From Vibrio jasicida CAIM 1864 = LMG 25398 (GTDB taxonomy: Bacteria > Pseudomonadota > Gammaproteobacteria > Enterobacterales > Vibrionaceae), in the NCBI RefSeq assembly GCF_000400365.1, contig NZ_BAOG01000102.1:44100-108099 (forward strand): a stretch of 64,000 bases of DNA, given 5' to 3'. Positions 18,064 through 26,353 of the stretch are shown in pieces. The notes below the pieces were generated by a model, which had not been told where the DNA came from, did no database searches, and saw only the letters and a program-made list of their open reading frames with translations. The position numbers and the translations under genes are program-made. The stretch's first letter is position 1. Every line of letters starts with the position of its first letter.

Positions 18064-19623
18064 TTAACCCGCTAGAATGTCTGTTGCTACTTTATAGCTT
18101 GGATCTTCTTTCACATTGATTTCAACCAAGCTACCAGCTTTATCAAGAAGCTTGCGGCAGTCTGGGCTCAAGTGACGTAGGTGAAGTGTTTTACCTAGTG
18201 CAGCGTAGCGCTCTGCCAAAGTTTCAATCGCTTCGATTGCGGAGTGATCTGTTACGCGAGAGTCTGCGAAGTCAACGATAATATCTTTTGGATCGCCGTG
18301 CGCGTTAAACAGTTCTAGGAAGTTTGCCGCTGAGCCGAAGAAGATAGGGCCATGGATTTTATATTCTTTAGAGCCTTCTTCATTCAAACGAGTGTCTGCG
18401 TAGATGTGTTTTGCGTGCTGCCATGCAAACATCAGCGCTGATGCAATAACACCGACAGCAACGGCGACCGCAAGGTCAGTCAGCACCGTAACGACAGTTA
18501 CTAGAACGATAACGAAGAAGTCTTGTTTAGGTACACGACGTGCAAGCTTGAAGGTCGCCCATTCAAATGTGCCGATTACAACCATGAACATCACACCGAC
18601 TAGCGCAGCTAGAGGGATCATTTCGATAAGCGATGATGCAAATAGGATAAAGATCAGAAGTGCACTTGCTGCAACGATGCCAGAAAGTCGACCACGACCA
18701 CCTGAATTTACGTTGATCATTGATTGACCAATCATTGCACAGCCACCCATCGCACCAAATACTGAACACGTCATGTTTGCCATGCCTTGACCGATACATT
18801 CACGGTTCGATTGACCGCGAGTATTCGTCATTTCATCTAGAACAGTCAGCGTCAACAGAGACTCAATCAGACCGATAGCTGCAAGGATGATTGCGTACGG
18901 CAGAATGATTTGTAGTGTTTCAAGTGTCAATGGTACCGCTGGAATGGAGAATGTAGGGAGAGAGCCCGCCAAAGTCGCTGCTTCGTCACCAGACATAGTA
19001 CGTAGGAAGTCTACTACTGTGCGAGTTTCCAGATCCAAACCAACAACAAGCGCTGTCACTGTCACGATCGCAACAAGCGAAGATGGCACAGCTGTGGTGA
19101 TCTTAGGTAGGAAGTGGATGATGCCCATCGTCAAAGCAACCAAACCTAGCATAAGGAACATTTGGTCCTGTGGTAACCAAGTTAGCATACCGTTGATATC
19201 AGGCGCTTTAAACTGACCTAACTGTGCTAGGAAGATAACAATAGCTAGACCGTTTACAAAACCAATCATTACTGGATGTGGAACGATACGGATGAATTTA
19301 CCTAGTTTGAATAAACCAGCAGCAATCTGAAGAATACCCGCCAGCATAATCGCGGCAAATAGATATTGCACTCCGTGGGTTGCAACTAGCGATACCATTA
19401 CCACTGCCATTGCACCGGTCGCACCTGAAATCATGCCAGGACGGCCACCAAAGATAGAGGTGATAAGGCCTACAATGAATGCAGCATACAGACCGACCAT
19501 TGGATCTACACCTGCAACGAAGGCGAATGCTACTGCTTCAGGAACCAGCGCAAGCGCAACGGTTAAGCCTGAAAGCACATCATTTTTTACGGAGTGCTTA
19601 GAAAATTGAGGAAATTCGAACAT
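18064..19623 (-). CDS. SulP-family inorganic anion transporter with STAS domain
   Basis: A 519-residue membrane transporter of the SulP (SLC26-like) family. The N-terminal part holds 10-14 hydrophobic segments including the signature region VALALVPEAVAFAFVAGVDPMVGLYAAF. The C-terminal ~110 residues form a cytoplasmic STAS domain (KIHGPIFFGSAANFLELF, then VDFADSRVTDHSAIEAIE). The substrate may be sulfate, bicarbonate or another anion and cannot be read from the sequence. I use ATG at 19621-19623; the frame extends to a TTG at 19683 but that extension has no clear binding site. It is flanked by terminators, so single. Confidence 0.88.
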   Translation of the reverse strand: MFEFPQFSKHSVKNDVLSGLTVALALVPEAVAFAFVAGVDPMVGLYAAFIVGLITSIFGGRPGMISGATGAMAVVMVSLVATHGVQYLFAAIMLAGILQIAAGLFKLGKFIRIVPHPVMIGFVNGLAIVIFLAQLGQFKAPDINGMLTWLPQDQMFLMLGLVALTMGIIHFLPKITTAVPSSLVAIVTVTALVVGLDLETRTVVDFLRTMSGDEAATLAGSLPTFSIPAVPLTLETLQIILPYAIILAAIGLIESLLTLTVLDEMTNTRGQSNRECIGQGMANMTCSVFGAMGGCAMIGQSMINVNSGGRGRLSGIVAASALLIFILFASSLIEMIPLAALVGVMFMVVIGTFEWATFKLARRVPKQDFFVIVLVTVVTVLTDLAVAVAVGVIASALMFAWQHAKHIYADTRLNEEGSKEYKIHGPIFFGSAANFLELFNAHGDPKDIIVDFADSRVTDHSAIEAIETLAERYAALGKTLHLRHLSPDCRKLLDKAGSLVEINVKEDPSYKVATDILAG

Positions 19624-19885
19624 GGTTTGTATTGAGTTCTCTTGGCGATGAATTTCTCTCGACACATATTCATATTTGCACAAGTACTGATAGGTGAAGT
19701 GTTAGCCACTTCGATCAGCACAAACCGTAGTAAAAAAGAGCAGCATCAGAATGGTGTCGAAAACTTGAGTCGGCGAATGCTACCGAAAAGTGTGATTAAG
19801 TTCAAGAATGATAGGGATAATGACCGACAAATGTGATCAGTCGTTGATATTAATATGAACAATTTCAGTTAACACGATAAGTAAC

Positions 19886-19915
19886 AAAAAAGGCTGCCAA
19901 ATGGCAGCCTTTTAT
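19886..19915 (-). terminator. rne terminator
   Basis: AAAAGGCTGCC pairs with GGCAGCCTTTT around AAAT; on the minus strand it follows the rne stop and ends in a T-run. Confidence 0.88.
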
Positions 19916-19943
19916 TTAGCTTTAAGCTATGACAGTTTTAAAC

Positions 19944-22900
19944 TTAGTTAAAGTTCGGTTTTGTCATTGCCGCTGTTGCACTGTTTGTTGCTACTTGGCT
20001 ACCAGCGCCTTTCGACGTGTAACGTTCAGCTTTAAGTGGTGCTGCGGTAACGGAAATTTCGCGAATTTCTTGAGGGCCCGGTGCTTTCGTCATTGGTGCG
20101 CTAGCTTGTGGTTTAGCTACAACTTTGATGACTTCTGCTTTTGGCTCTGCTGTTACTGCTGGTGTTTCGATTGCAACGGCAACTTCTTCTGCTGCTTCTT
20201 CAATCGCTTCTACCACAGGTGCTGCTTCTACAACGGTTTCTGTTGCATCAACCACTGGAGTTTCAACAGCCTCAACGACTTCAACAACTGGAGCTTGTTC
20301 AGCCACGACTGGTGCTTCAACAACAACCGTTTCTACAACTGGTGTTTCAGTTTTTGCTTCAACAATCTCTTGAACTTTCGGTTCAACAGCTGGTGCTTCA
20401 GTAACAACAGGTTGTTCACGACGAATGATAACTTTACCCATCGCCATTTCTGGACAAGCAAAACCACCTTGCATTGCTGGTACCGCTGATGTTGCAATAA
20501 CGGTTTCTTCCTGAACTCGCTCTTCCTTCTTAGGCGCTGGTTTTGGAATGTAACGTGGCATTACTTTACCCATTGCCATCTCTGGAGAGGCTACACCACC
20601 TTTACGTAGGCGGAATGGGTTAGGGCGGCGATCACGACCACGACGACGACGTTGACCACTTGCACGTAGGTGACGTGGAGAACGACGGTTACGACGTTGC
20701 TTCGACTCTGCCTTGCTGTCTTGTTGTGCTTCTGCTGCTGCCTCTACTGGCTTTTCAACTGGCGCTTCAACAGGTTCAACGGCTTTTACAGTTTCAACTG
20801 CTTGCTCGGCGGCTTGTTGGTCCTTCACACGAACAGATTTGTTCAGTTTGCGACGTTGACGACGCTCTTTCACTTTTTCTGCTTTCGCGTTTGGCTTCGC
20901 TTTGTTTTCTTCAGGCTTCGCCTCTGAACCAGTACGAGCTTCGGCAGCTAGTTGTAGACCTTTTTCCGCAACTTTAGCGTTTGCCTTTTGCTCTTGAGCT
21001 TTTTCAGCTTGTTGAGGTTTTGGCTTGCGCTTTTGGTTACGGTTTTGTGGTTTATTAGACTGCTGCTGTGTTTCGTTCTGCTCTGTTGACTGCTCTTCAC
21101 GTGGTTTACGACGACGTTTGTTGTCGCGGTTGCCATCACGGTTATCTCTGTCACCACGATTCTCACGGTTTTCGCCACGCTGATTGTTGCGGCGGCGGTC
21201 GTTGCGATCACGTTTGTTGCGTTTATTGTCGCGGTTTGGTTTCTTCTCTTCTTGTTTCGGCTCTTCTTTAACTTCTTCAGAACCACCAAATAGGAAGCTA
21301 CCTAGTGCTTTAAATAGACGGCTGAACAACCCAGGTTTCTCTTCCTGTACCACTTCTTTCTTCTTAGCAGCTGGTGCTGGTTTAGAAGCCGGAGCTGGTG
21401 CAGTTTGAGTTGGTGAAGCGAAGCCTTTTAGTACTGGTTCTTCAATACGTTTTGGTTTGATTTCAACTTCAACAGGTTCTTTGCCTTCTGCTTCTTTCAT
21501 TGCTTCCAATTTCTTAGGAAGTAGGTAAGAAAGCAGGTCAAACTCTTCACCTTCGCGTACACGAATCACTTCGAAGTGTGGCGTTTCCATATCAGAGTTA
21601 GGAACAACGGTGATTTTAACTTCTTGGATACGCTCGATGTGGTTTACTGAACGACGCTTTTCGTTCAAAAGGTAAGAGGCAATCGGAACAGGTACAACGG
21701 CAAGAACTTGCGCGGTGTTGTCTTTCAGTGCTTCTTCTTCGATTAAACGAAGGACGGATAGAGCTAGAGATTCATTATCACGAACGACACCTGTACCGCT
21801 ACAGCGAGGACAGATATGGTGGCTCGCTTCTGCAAGAGAAGGGCTCAAACGTTGACGAGACATTTCTAGAAGGCCAAAGCGAGAAATACGACCAATCTGA
21901 ACGCGAGCACGGTCTAGGCGAACAGCTTCACGTAGACGGTTTTCAACTTCACGTTGGTGGCGAACTGGTGTCATATCGATAAAGTCGATAACAACCAAAC
22001 CACCAAGGTCACGTAGACGCAATTGACGAGCAATTTCGTCTGCTGCTTCTAAGTTAGTATTCAATGCTGTTTCTTCGATATCACCACCCTTTGTTGCGCG
22101 AGCAGAGTTGATGTCGATAGAAGTTAGCGCTTCTGTTGGGTCGATTACGATAGAACCACCGGATGGTAGACGCACTTCACGTTGGAAAGCCGATTCAATT
22201 TGGCTTTCGATTTGGTAGTGGCTAAATAGCGGTACTTCGCCTTCGTATTTTTTAACGCGGCTGATGAAATCTGGGCGTACCAGCTGAATGTGCTCTTTAG
22301 CACGTTCGTAGATGGTATTGCTGTCGATTAGAATCTCACCGATATCACGACGTAGGTAGTCACGGATTGCACGAACGATTACGTTACTTTCTTGGTGGAT
22401 TAGGAATGGAGCAGGGTTAGAATCTGCTGCGCCCTTAATCGCACCCCAGTGGTTAAGTAGTACGTTCAAATCCCACTCAAGTTCTTCTGCACTCTTACCT
22501 ACGCCTGCAGTACGTACGATTAGACCCATACCTTGTGGTAGTTCTAACGTGCTTAAAGCGGCTTTCAGTTGAGTGCGCTCGTCACCTTCGATACGGCGAG
22601 AAATACCGCCAGCACGAGGGTTATTAGGCATGAGAACAAGGTAGCTACCCGCAAGAGAAATGAACGTAGTTAGGGCTGCCCCCTTACTACCACGTTCTTC
22701 TTTTTCCACTTGCACGATTACTTCTTGACCTTCAGTCAGCACTTCTTTAATGCTTGGGCGACCTTGGTAAGTGTAACCTTCAGGGAAATATTCGCGGGCA
22801 ATTTCTTTGAGAGGGAGGAAACCGTGACGCTCAGCACCGTAATCAACAAATGCGGCTTCTAAGCTTGGTTCGATACGTGTGATACGTCCTTTGTAGATAT

Positions 22901-23018
22901 TCGCTTTTTTAGATTCATGACCTGGACTCTCGATATCAAGATCGAAAAGTCGCTGGCCATCAACCAGAGCGACACGCAACTCTTCTTTTTGAGTTGCGTT
23001 AATTAACATTCTTTTCAT
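19944..23018 (-). CDS. rne: Ribonuclease E (degradosome endonuclease and scaffold)
   Basis: A 1024-residue endonuclease for mRNA decay and rRNA/tRNA processing. The catalytic half has the S1 domain (about 35-125), metal ligands D302 and D345, and the zinc-link C403-PRC406. The unstructured C-terminal half shows an amphipathic membrane-binding helix (561-579, GLFSRLFKALGSFLFGG), a first Arg-rich RNA-binding stretch (595-640), and a second (775-799). Two copies of an enolase-binding-like motif follow (807-825 and 851-867), then a Val/Glu/Pro-rich spacer and a PNPase-binding-like tail (APMTKAPGP, 974-982). A long structured leader suggests autoregulation. It is a single gene between sulP and the divergent rluC. 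Confidence 0.96.
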   Translation of the reverse strand: MKRMLINATQKEELRVALVDGQRLFDLDIESPGHESKKANIYKGRITRIEPSLEAAFVDYGAERHGFLPLKEIAREYFPEGYTYQGRPSIKEVLTEGQEVIVQVEKEERGSKGAALTTFISLAGSYLVLMPNNPRAGGISRRIEGDERTQLKAALSTLELPQGMGLIVRTAGVGKSAEELEWDLNVLLNHWGAIKGAADSNPAPFLIHQESNVIVRAIRDYLRRDIGEILIDSNTIYERAKEHIQLVRPDFISRVKKYEGEVPLFSHYQIESQIESAFQREVRLPSGGSIVIDPTEALTSIDINSARATKGGDIEETALNTNLEAADEIARQLRLRDLGGLVVIDFIDMTPVRHQREVENRLREAVRLDRARVQIGRISRFGLLEMSRQRLSPSLAEASHHICPRCSGTGVVRDNESLALSVLRLIEEEALKDNTAQVLAVVPVPIASYLLNEKRRSVNHIERIQEVKITVVPNSDMETPHFEVIRVREGEEFDLLSYLLPKKLEAMKEAEGKEPVEVEIKPKRIEEPVLKGFASPTQTAPAPASKPAPAAKKKEVVQEEKPGLFSRLFKALGSFLFGGSEEVKEEPKQEEKKPNRDNKRNKRDRNDRRRNNQRGENRENRGDRDNRDGNRDNKRRRKPREEQSTEQNETQQQSNKPQNRNQKRKPKPQQAEKAQEQKANAKVAEKGLQLAAEARTGSEAKPEENKAKPNAKAEKVKERRQRRKLNKSVRVKDQQAAEQAVETVKAVEPVEAPVEKPVEAAAEAQQDSKAESKQRRNRRSPRHLRASGQRRRRGRDRRPNPFRLRKGGVASPEMAMGKVMPRYIPKPAPKKEERVQEETVIATSAVPAMQGGFACPEMAMGKVIIRREQPVVTEAPAVEPKVQEIVEAKTETPVVETVVVEAPVVAEQAPVVEVVEAVETPVVDATETVVEAAPVVEAIEEAAEEVAVAIETPAVTAEPKAEVIKVVAKPQASAPMTKAPGPQEIREISVTAAPLKAERYTSKGAGSQVATNSATAAMTKPNFN
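20418..20468 (-). other. Enolase-binding-like motif, copy 2, in RNase E
   Basis: Residues 851-867 contain CPEMAMGKVIIRR, repeating copy 1 after a 25-residue spacer. Whether both bind enolase is unknown. Confidence 0.55.
20544..20600 (-). other. Enolase-binding-like motif, copy 1, in RNase E
   Basis: Residues 807-825 contain SPEMAMGKVMPRY. This resembles the E. coli RNase E segment that binds enolase (SPELASGKVWIRYP, about residues 834-850). Confidence 0.6.
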
Positions 23019-23520
23019 TGAAAATTTCTCGTTGTCTTTTCTTTTATATTTCTTTGCAACTTGTCACTGGTTTTTCGCTCTTTCACGGTGCCTGATCCCA
23101 TGGCTTATATTTTGCAGCCTCCCGGCTGGAAGGGGATGCTCTCGGGCACTTCAGTCATCACAAATTCTTTTGGGTTTCGTTGGAAACGGAAACTTGTGAC
23201 CCGCTATTCGGGCGGTTGATACTCAACGTGAATATGCGAGGAGTAGAGTGACAAGTGTGTTGAACTCAATGTGTCTTACGCCAATGCTGCACCTGACATT
23301 CAACAACCTACTCACATTGCTTGGGGTAAATGATTGGTAATGAACAAAATGTAACCAAACCTTCCTTAGCAGCTGTGAACTATAGCAGCGCAGGTTGATA
23401 TCAGCAATCTGCTTTAGCGCAAACGATGGAAAAATTGGCGCTAAATTCAATTTTTGTAATTTATAACTGGCTGTTTCATAAGCACTTGAGTCTCGCAAAC
23501 TGAGAAAGACGAGAAACAAA
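23019..23520 (-). promoter_or_regulatory. Long structured rne 5' leader (rne5-like)
   Basis: About 500 bases precede the rne start. Several nested hairpins can be read: GTGCC/GGCAC (23088-23092 with 23145-23149) enclosing ATCCC/GGGAT and AGCC/GGCT; CACAA/TTGTG (23159-23163 with 23194-23198) enclosing GTTTC/GAAAC; and CCGC/GCGG near 23201-23216. In E. coli the rne 5' UTR has three hairpins that RNase E binds to degrade its own mRNA. The layout here is consistent with that function; the match to the Rfam rne5 family is inference. Confidence 0.6.
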
Positions 23521-23654
23521 TAGAGAAGTTGATAAAGACTTTTAATAATCTAAACAAAAGCTTGGCGTGTTTTGGGGCTATTTATGACTACAAGTGTTTC
23601 TTTTGCAGCAAGAATAATGTGAAGTCACACAGATTTGGGTTTACAATAGCGGCC

Positions 23655-24599
23655 ATGAGCGAAATAAGAACACAAGTCCAGTTCGTCGATATCGACGAAG
23701 ATATGGCGGGTCAACGCATTGATAATTTCTTGCGTAACCAATTAAAAGACATCCCAAAGAGCATGATTTATCGAATTGTGCGCAAGGGCGAAGTACGCGT
23801 AAATAAAAAGCGCATTAAAGCAGAGTACAAACTAAAAGCAGGCGATCTTGTTCGTATTCCTCCAGTTACGGTAGAAAAGAAAGAAGACGACGTTGCACCA
23901 AGTACGAAGCTAAATAAAGTGGCAGAGTTAGAAGATAAGATCATTTTTGAAGACGATCATCTTTTGATTCTCAACAAGCCATCCGGTACGGCAGTACACG
24001 GAGGAAGTGGTTTGAAGTTTGGTGCGATTGAGGCACTCAGAGCACTGCGTCCACAAGCTCGCTTCCTTGAACTTGTTCATCGCATTGACCGTGATACATC
24101 CGGAATCTTACTTGTTGCGAAGAAGCGTTCAGCACTGCGTCACCTGCAAGCACAGTTCCGTGAGAAAACAGTGAAGAAGTTTTACTTCGCGCTTGTGATG
24201 GGCGAGTGGAAAAACAGCTGCAAAGTTGTTAATGCGCCACTTCTTAAAAACGAAGTGAACAGTATTGTTCGAGTGAATCCAAACGGTAAGCCGTCTGAGA
24301 CGCGTTTTAAAGTGTTGGAGAAGTTCGAGCAAGCAACGTTGATTCAAGCCAGCCCGATTACGGGGCGTACTCACCAGATTCGTGTGCATACTCAATACAC
24401 GGGCCACCCAATTGCATGGGATGACCGCTATGGGGATCGTCGTTTTGATGCGTACACTGGTCAGGTTGGTTTGAACCGTTTGTTCCTACACGCAGCTAAC
24501 ATCAAGTTCCAGCACCCATCGAATGATGAGTGGATGGAAATCAACGCGCCGATGGAAGCGAAATTAGAGAAAGTCTTAGCGGGTTTGCGTAAAAAGTAG
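23655..24599 (+). CDS. rluC: 23S rRNA pseudouridine synthase RluC
   Basis: A 314-residue enzyme that makes pseudouridine at 955, 2504 and 2580 of 23S rRNA. An N-terminal S4 RNA-binding domain (about 20-80) precedes the catalytic domain with HRIDRDTSG, catalytic D145. The ATG at 23655 gives the family N-terminus MSEIRTQVQFV and 314 residues; the 42-residue upstream extension of the open frame lies in the divergent rne leader and is rejected. The divergent rne-rluC pair is conserved in gammaproteobacteria. Confidence 0.94.
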   Translation: MSEIRTQVQFVDIDEDMAGQRIDNFLRNQLKDIPKSMIYRIVRKGEVRVNKKRIKAEYKLKAGDLVRIPPVTVEKKEDDVAPSTKLNKVAELEDKIIFEDDHLLILNKPSGTAVHGGSGLKFGAIEALRALRPQARFLELVHRIDRDTSGILLVAKKRSALRHLQAQFREKTVKKFYFALVMGEWKNSCKVVNAPLLKNEVNSIVRVNPNGKPSETRFKVLEKFEQATLIQASPITGRTHQIRVHTQYTGHPIAWDDRYGDRRFDAYTGQVGLNRLFLHAANIKFQHPSNDEWMEINAPMEAKLEKVLAGLRKK

Positions 24600-24641
24600 A
24601 GGTAAGAGTATCTACTCCTTCTGGACTGCAAAAAACTATGT

Positions 24642-24671
24642 AAAAGCCGATGTTAATACATCGGCTTTTTT
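24642..24671 (+). terminator. rluC terminator
   Basis: AAAAGCCGATG pairs with CATCGGCTTTT around a 6-base loop, followed by a T-run. Confidence 0.88.
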
Positions 24672-24808
24672 GATCGTTGAGTTGGATTACAAGGGCGTTC
24701 GGAATGCAGCGCTCTAATATTCGGAAGCGCTCCGTTGGAGGGCATGTGAAAGAAGCTAAGTTCTAACTGGAGTTGACAGAATTGGTATGTAGAAAGACAA
24801 AATAGAGC

Positions 24809-24857
24809 TGATTCCTGATTCCTGATTCCTGATTCCTGATTCCTGATTCCTGATTCC
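24809..24857. repeat. Seven exact tandem copies of the heptamer TGATTCC
   Basis: Bases 24809-24857 are seven perfect copies of TGATTCC (GGAATCA on the minus strand). The array touches the maf stop codon at 24858. It lies outside all reading frames used here, so copy-number change would not alter maf, but it sits in the maf 3' UTR. Confidence 0.95.
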
Positions 24858-25439
24858 CTACAAAATATCTAGCCCTTGTTTTTGCAGCATGTCGATCAAA
24901 TCAATAAGCGGCAGCCCGACTAACGTATTCGGATCTTTGCCGACTAACTTCTTAAACAGACAAATCCCCATGCCTTCACTCTTAAAACTGCCTGCGCAGT
25001 AAAATGGTTCTTCTCTATCGACGTAACGTTCGATTTGTTCTTGGGTTAACGCTCTAAAATGCACTTCAAACGTATCGAAGCCGACCTCAGTATGGTTCGT
25101 ATTAGTGTTGTGTACGGCAAGGCCAGTATAGAAAGTGATAGTTTTACCGCTTTGAGCTAATAATTGCTTAATGGCGTTTTCTCGGTTCAACGGCTTGCCA
25201 ACTATATTACCGTCAATAACACAGACTTGGTCACTGCCTATCACTAAGCTGTTATCGGTTGTGTCACAAGAGGTGGCTTTACTAATTGCGAGCCTTTGCA
25301 CCAATTCTAAAGGTGTCTCGTTCGGCAAAGGTGTCTCGTCGCTGTTCGGTGACAAGCAAGTAAAAGGCACTGCTAGTTTTTCCAGCAGTTGTTTACGAAA
25401 AGGGGAGGTTGAGGCTAAAACCAGTTGGTAATTTTTCAT
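24858..25439 (-). CDS. yceF: Maf/YceF family nucleotide pyrophosphatase
   Basis: A 193-residue housecleaning enzyme of the Maf family; the YceF subgroup hydrolyses 7-methyl-GTP. The N-terminal motif LASTSPFRKQLLEKL and the segments SDQVCVIDG and YCAGSFKSEGMG are typical. It is divergent from yceD, the same arrangement as in E. coli, where maf-2/yceF neighbours rluC and yceD. Its stop codon is immediately followed by a heptamer repeat rather than a terminator. Confidence 0.92.
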   Translation of the reverse strand: MKNYQLVLASTSPFRKQLLEKLAVPFTCLSPNSDETPLPNETPLELVQRLAISKATSCDTTDNSLVIGSDQVCVIDGNIVGKPLNRENAIKQLLAQSGKTITFYTGLAVHNTNTNHTEVGFDTFEVHFRALTQEQIERYVDREEPFYCAGSFKSEGMGICLFKKLVGKDPNTLVGLPLIDLIDMLQKQGLDIL

Positions 25440-25550
25440 TTTGAATTACAATTCGCACAAGCATTTCCAATAGGATAATCGATCAAAATCGATTCTGGCT
25501 AATGCTCTGTATGTTAAGCGTAAAAAAGTACAACTTTTTTGCCTTTTTCT

Positions 25551-25579
25551 TTGACTAATTTTGATTTGGAAGATAATAT
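25551..25579 (+). promoter_or_regulatory. Strong sigma-70 promoter for yceD-rpmF-plsX
   Basis: TTGACT (25551-25556), a 17-bp spacer and TAATAT (25574-25579). The expected start point near 25586 is only about three bases before the yceD ATG at 25589, so the transcript may be leaderless. Confidence 0.65.
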
Positions 25580-25588
25580 TCGCGCCCT

Positions 25589-26113
25589 ATGCAAAAGGTA
25601 AAAATACCGCGAACGGTTGATCCGGCGAAGTCCGCACAGAAACGATTAGATTACGATGGCATCATCCAAGCTAGTCTTTTCAAGCGCTTAGCGGAAACAA
25701 CTGAAGGCGTAAAACGCGACGCAGAAGTCTCATTGTCATTTGATCTTGATGAACAGCGACTTGTTGTTATCTCTGGTAAAGCTAACATCGAAGTCGATTT
25801 AGAGTGTCAGCGTTGTAATGAGGTATTCACACATCAGTGTGAAGTTGAATTCCTTTACACTCCTTACTACGGTGAGAAGACGGAAGAGGAAGCACCAGAA
25901 ATTTATGATTTGGTAGATCTAAATGAGTACGGTGAATTAGACCTTATACAACTAGTTGAAGACGAGTTCATCTTAACATTGCCTCAAATCGCAATGCACG
26001 ACGAAGCGGATTGTAGCGTTGATTCAAATAACATGGTTTTTGGTGAGATTCCTGAAGAAATTGAGGAAGAAAAACCGAATCCATTCGACGTTTTGAAAAA
26101 TCTGAAAAAGTAA
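25589..26113 (+). CDS. yceD: YceD family (DUF177), 23S rRNA accumulation protein
   Basis: A 174-residue protein whose family is linked to 23S rRNA accumulation in E. coli and plants; the mechanism is not known. The N-terminus MQKVKIPRTVDPAKSAQKRLDY and the C-terminal KPNPFDVLKNLK are signatures. A CxxC (ECQRCN) may bind metal. It leads the yceD-rpmF-plsX-fabH run with a 59-bp gap to rpmF. The ATG is fixed by family identity, which places it almost at the predicted transcription start. Confidence 0.93.
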   Translation: MQKVKIPRTVDPAKSAQKRLDYDGIIQASLFKRLAETTEGVKRDAEVSLSFDLDEQRLVVISGKANIEVDLECQRCNEVFTHQCEVEFLYTPYYGEKTEEEAPEIYDLVDLNEYGELDLIQLVEDEFILTLPQIAMHDEADCSVDSNNMVFGEIPEEIEEEKPNPFDVLKNLKK

Positions 26114-26172
26114 CTGGTGTGGTAGCCGCTTCTTCTTTAGGTTTTTAACCCAATAGTATAGGAGTAGGGTCA

Positions 26173-26343
26173 ATGGCCGTACAGAAAAACCGTAAAACTC
26201 GTTCTAAGCGCGGTATGCGTCGTTCACACGATGCGCTAACTACAGCTGCACTATCTGTAGACGCGACTTCTGGTGAAACTCACCTACGCCACAACGTAAC
26301 TGCTGAAGGTTACTACCGTGGTCAAAAGGTTATCAACAAGTAA
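26173..26343 (+). CDS. rpmF: 50S ribosomal protein L32
   Basis: A 56-residue ribosomal protein, MAVQKNRKTRSKRGMRRSHD at its start and GYYRGQKVINK at its end, unmistakably L32. AGGAGTAGGG sits about ten bases upstream of the ATG. It lies between yceD and plsX as in E. coli, so ribosomal protein and membrane lipid synthesis share transcription. Confidence 0.97.
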   Translation: MAVQKNRKTRSKRGMRRSHDALTTAALSVDATSGETHLRHNVTAEGYYRGQKVINK

Positions 26344-26353
26344 GGTTGAACCT

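Noticed and set aside
19929..20489. A 186-residue Cys/Phe-rich open frame on the plus strand
   Set aside because: It lies antisense to the low-complexity rne tail; its odd composition is a mirror of Val/Glu/Ala codons, and it has no ribosome-binding site.
23529..23654. N-terminal extension of RluC by 42 residues
   Set aside because: The extension does not fit the family N-terminus and lies within the divergent rne promoter/leader region.
24600..24857. CRISPR-like array
   Set aside because: The repeats are 7 bp with no spacers and no cas genes are nearby; it is a simple tandem repeat.
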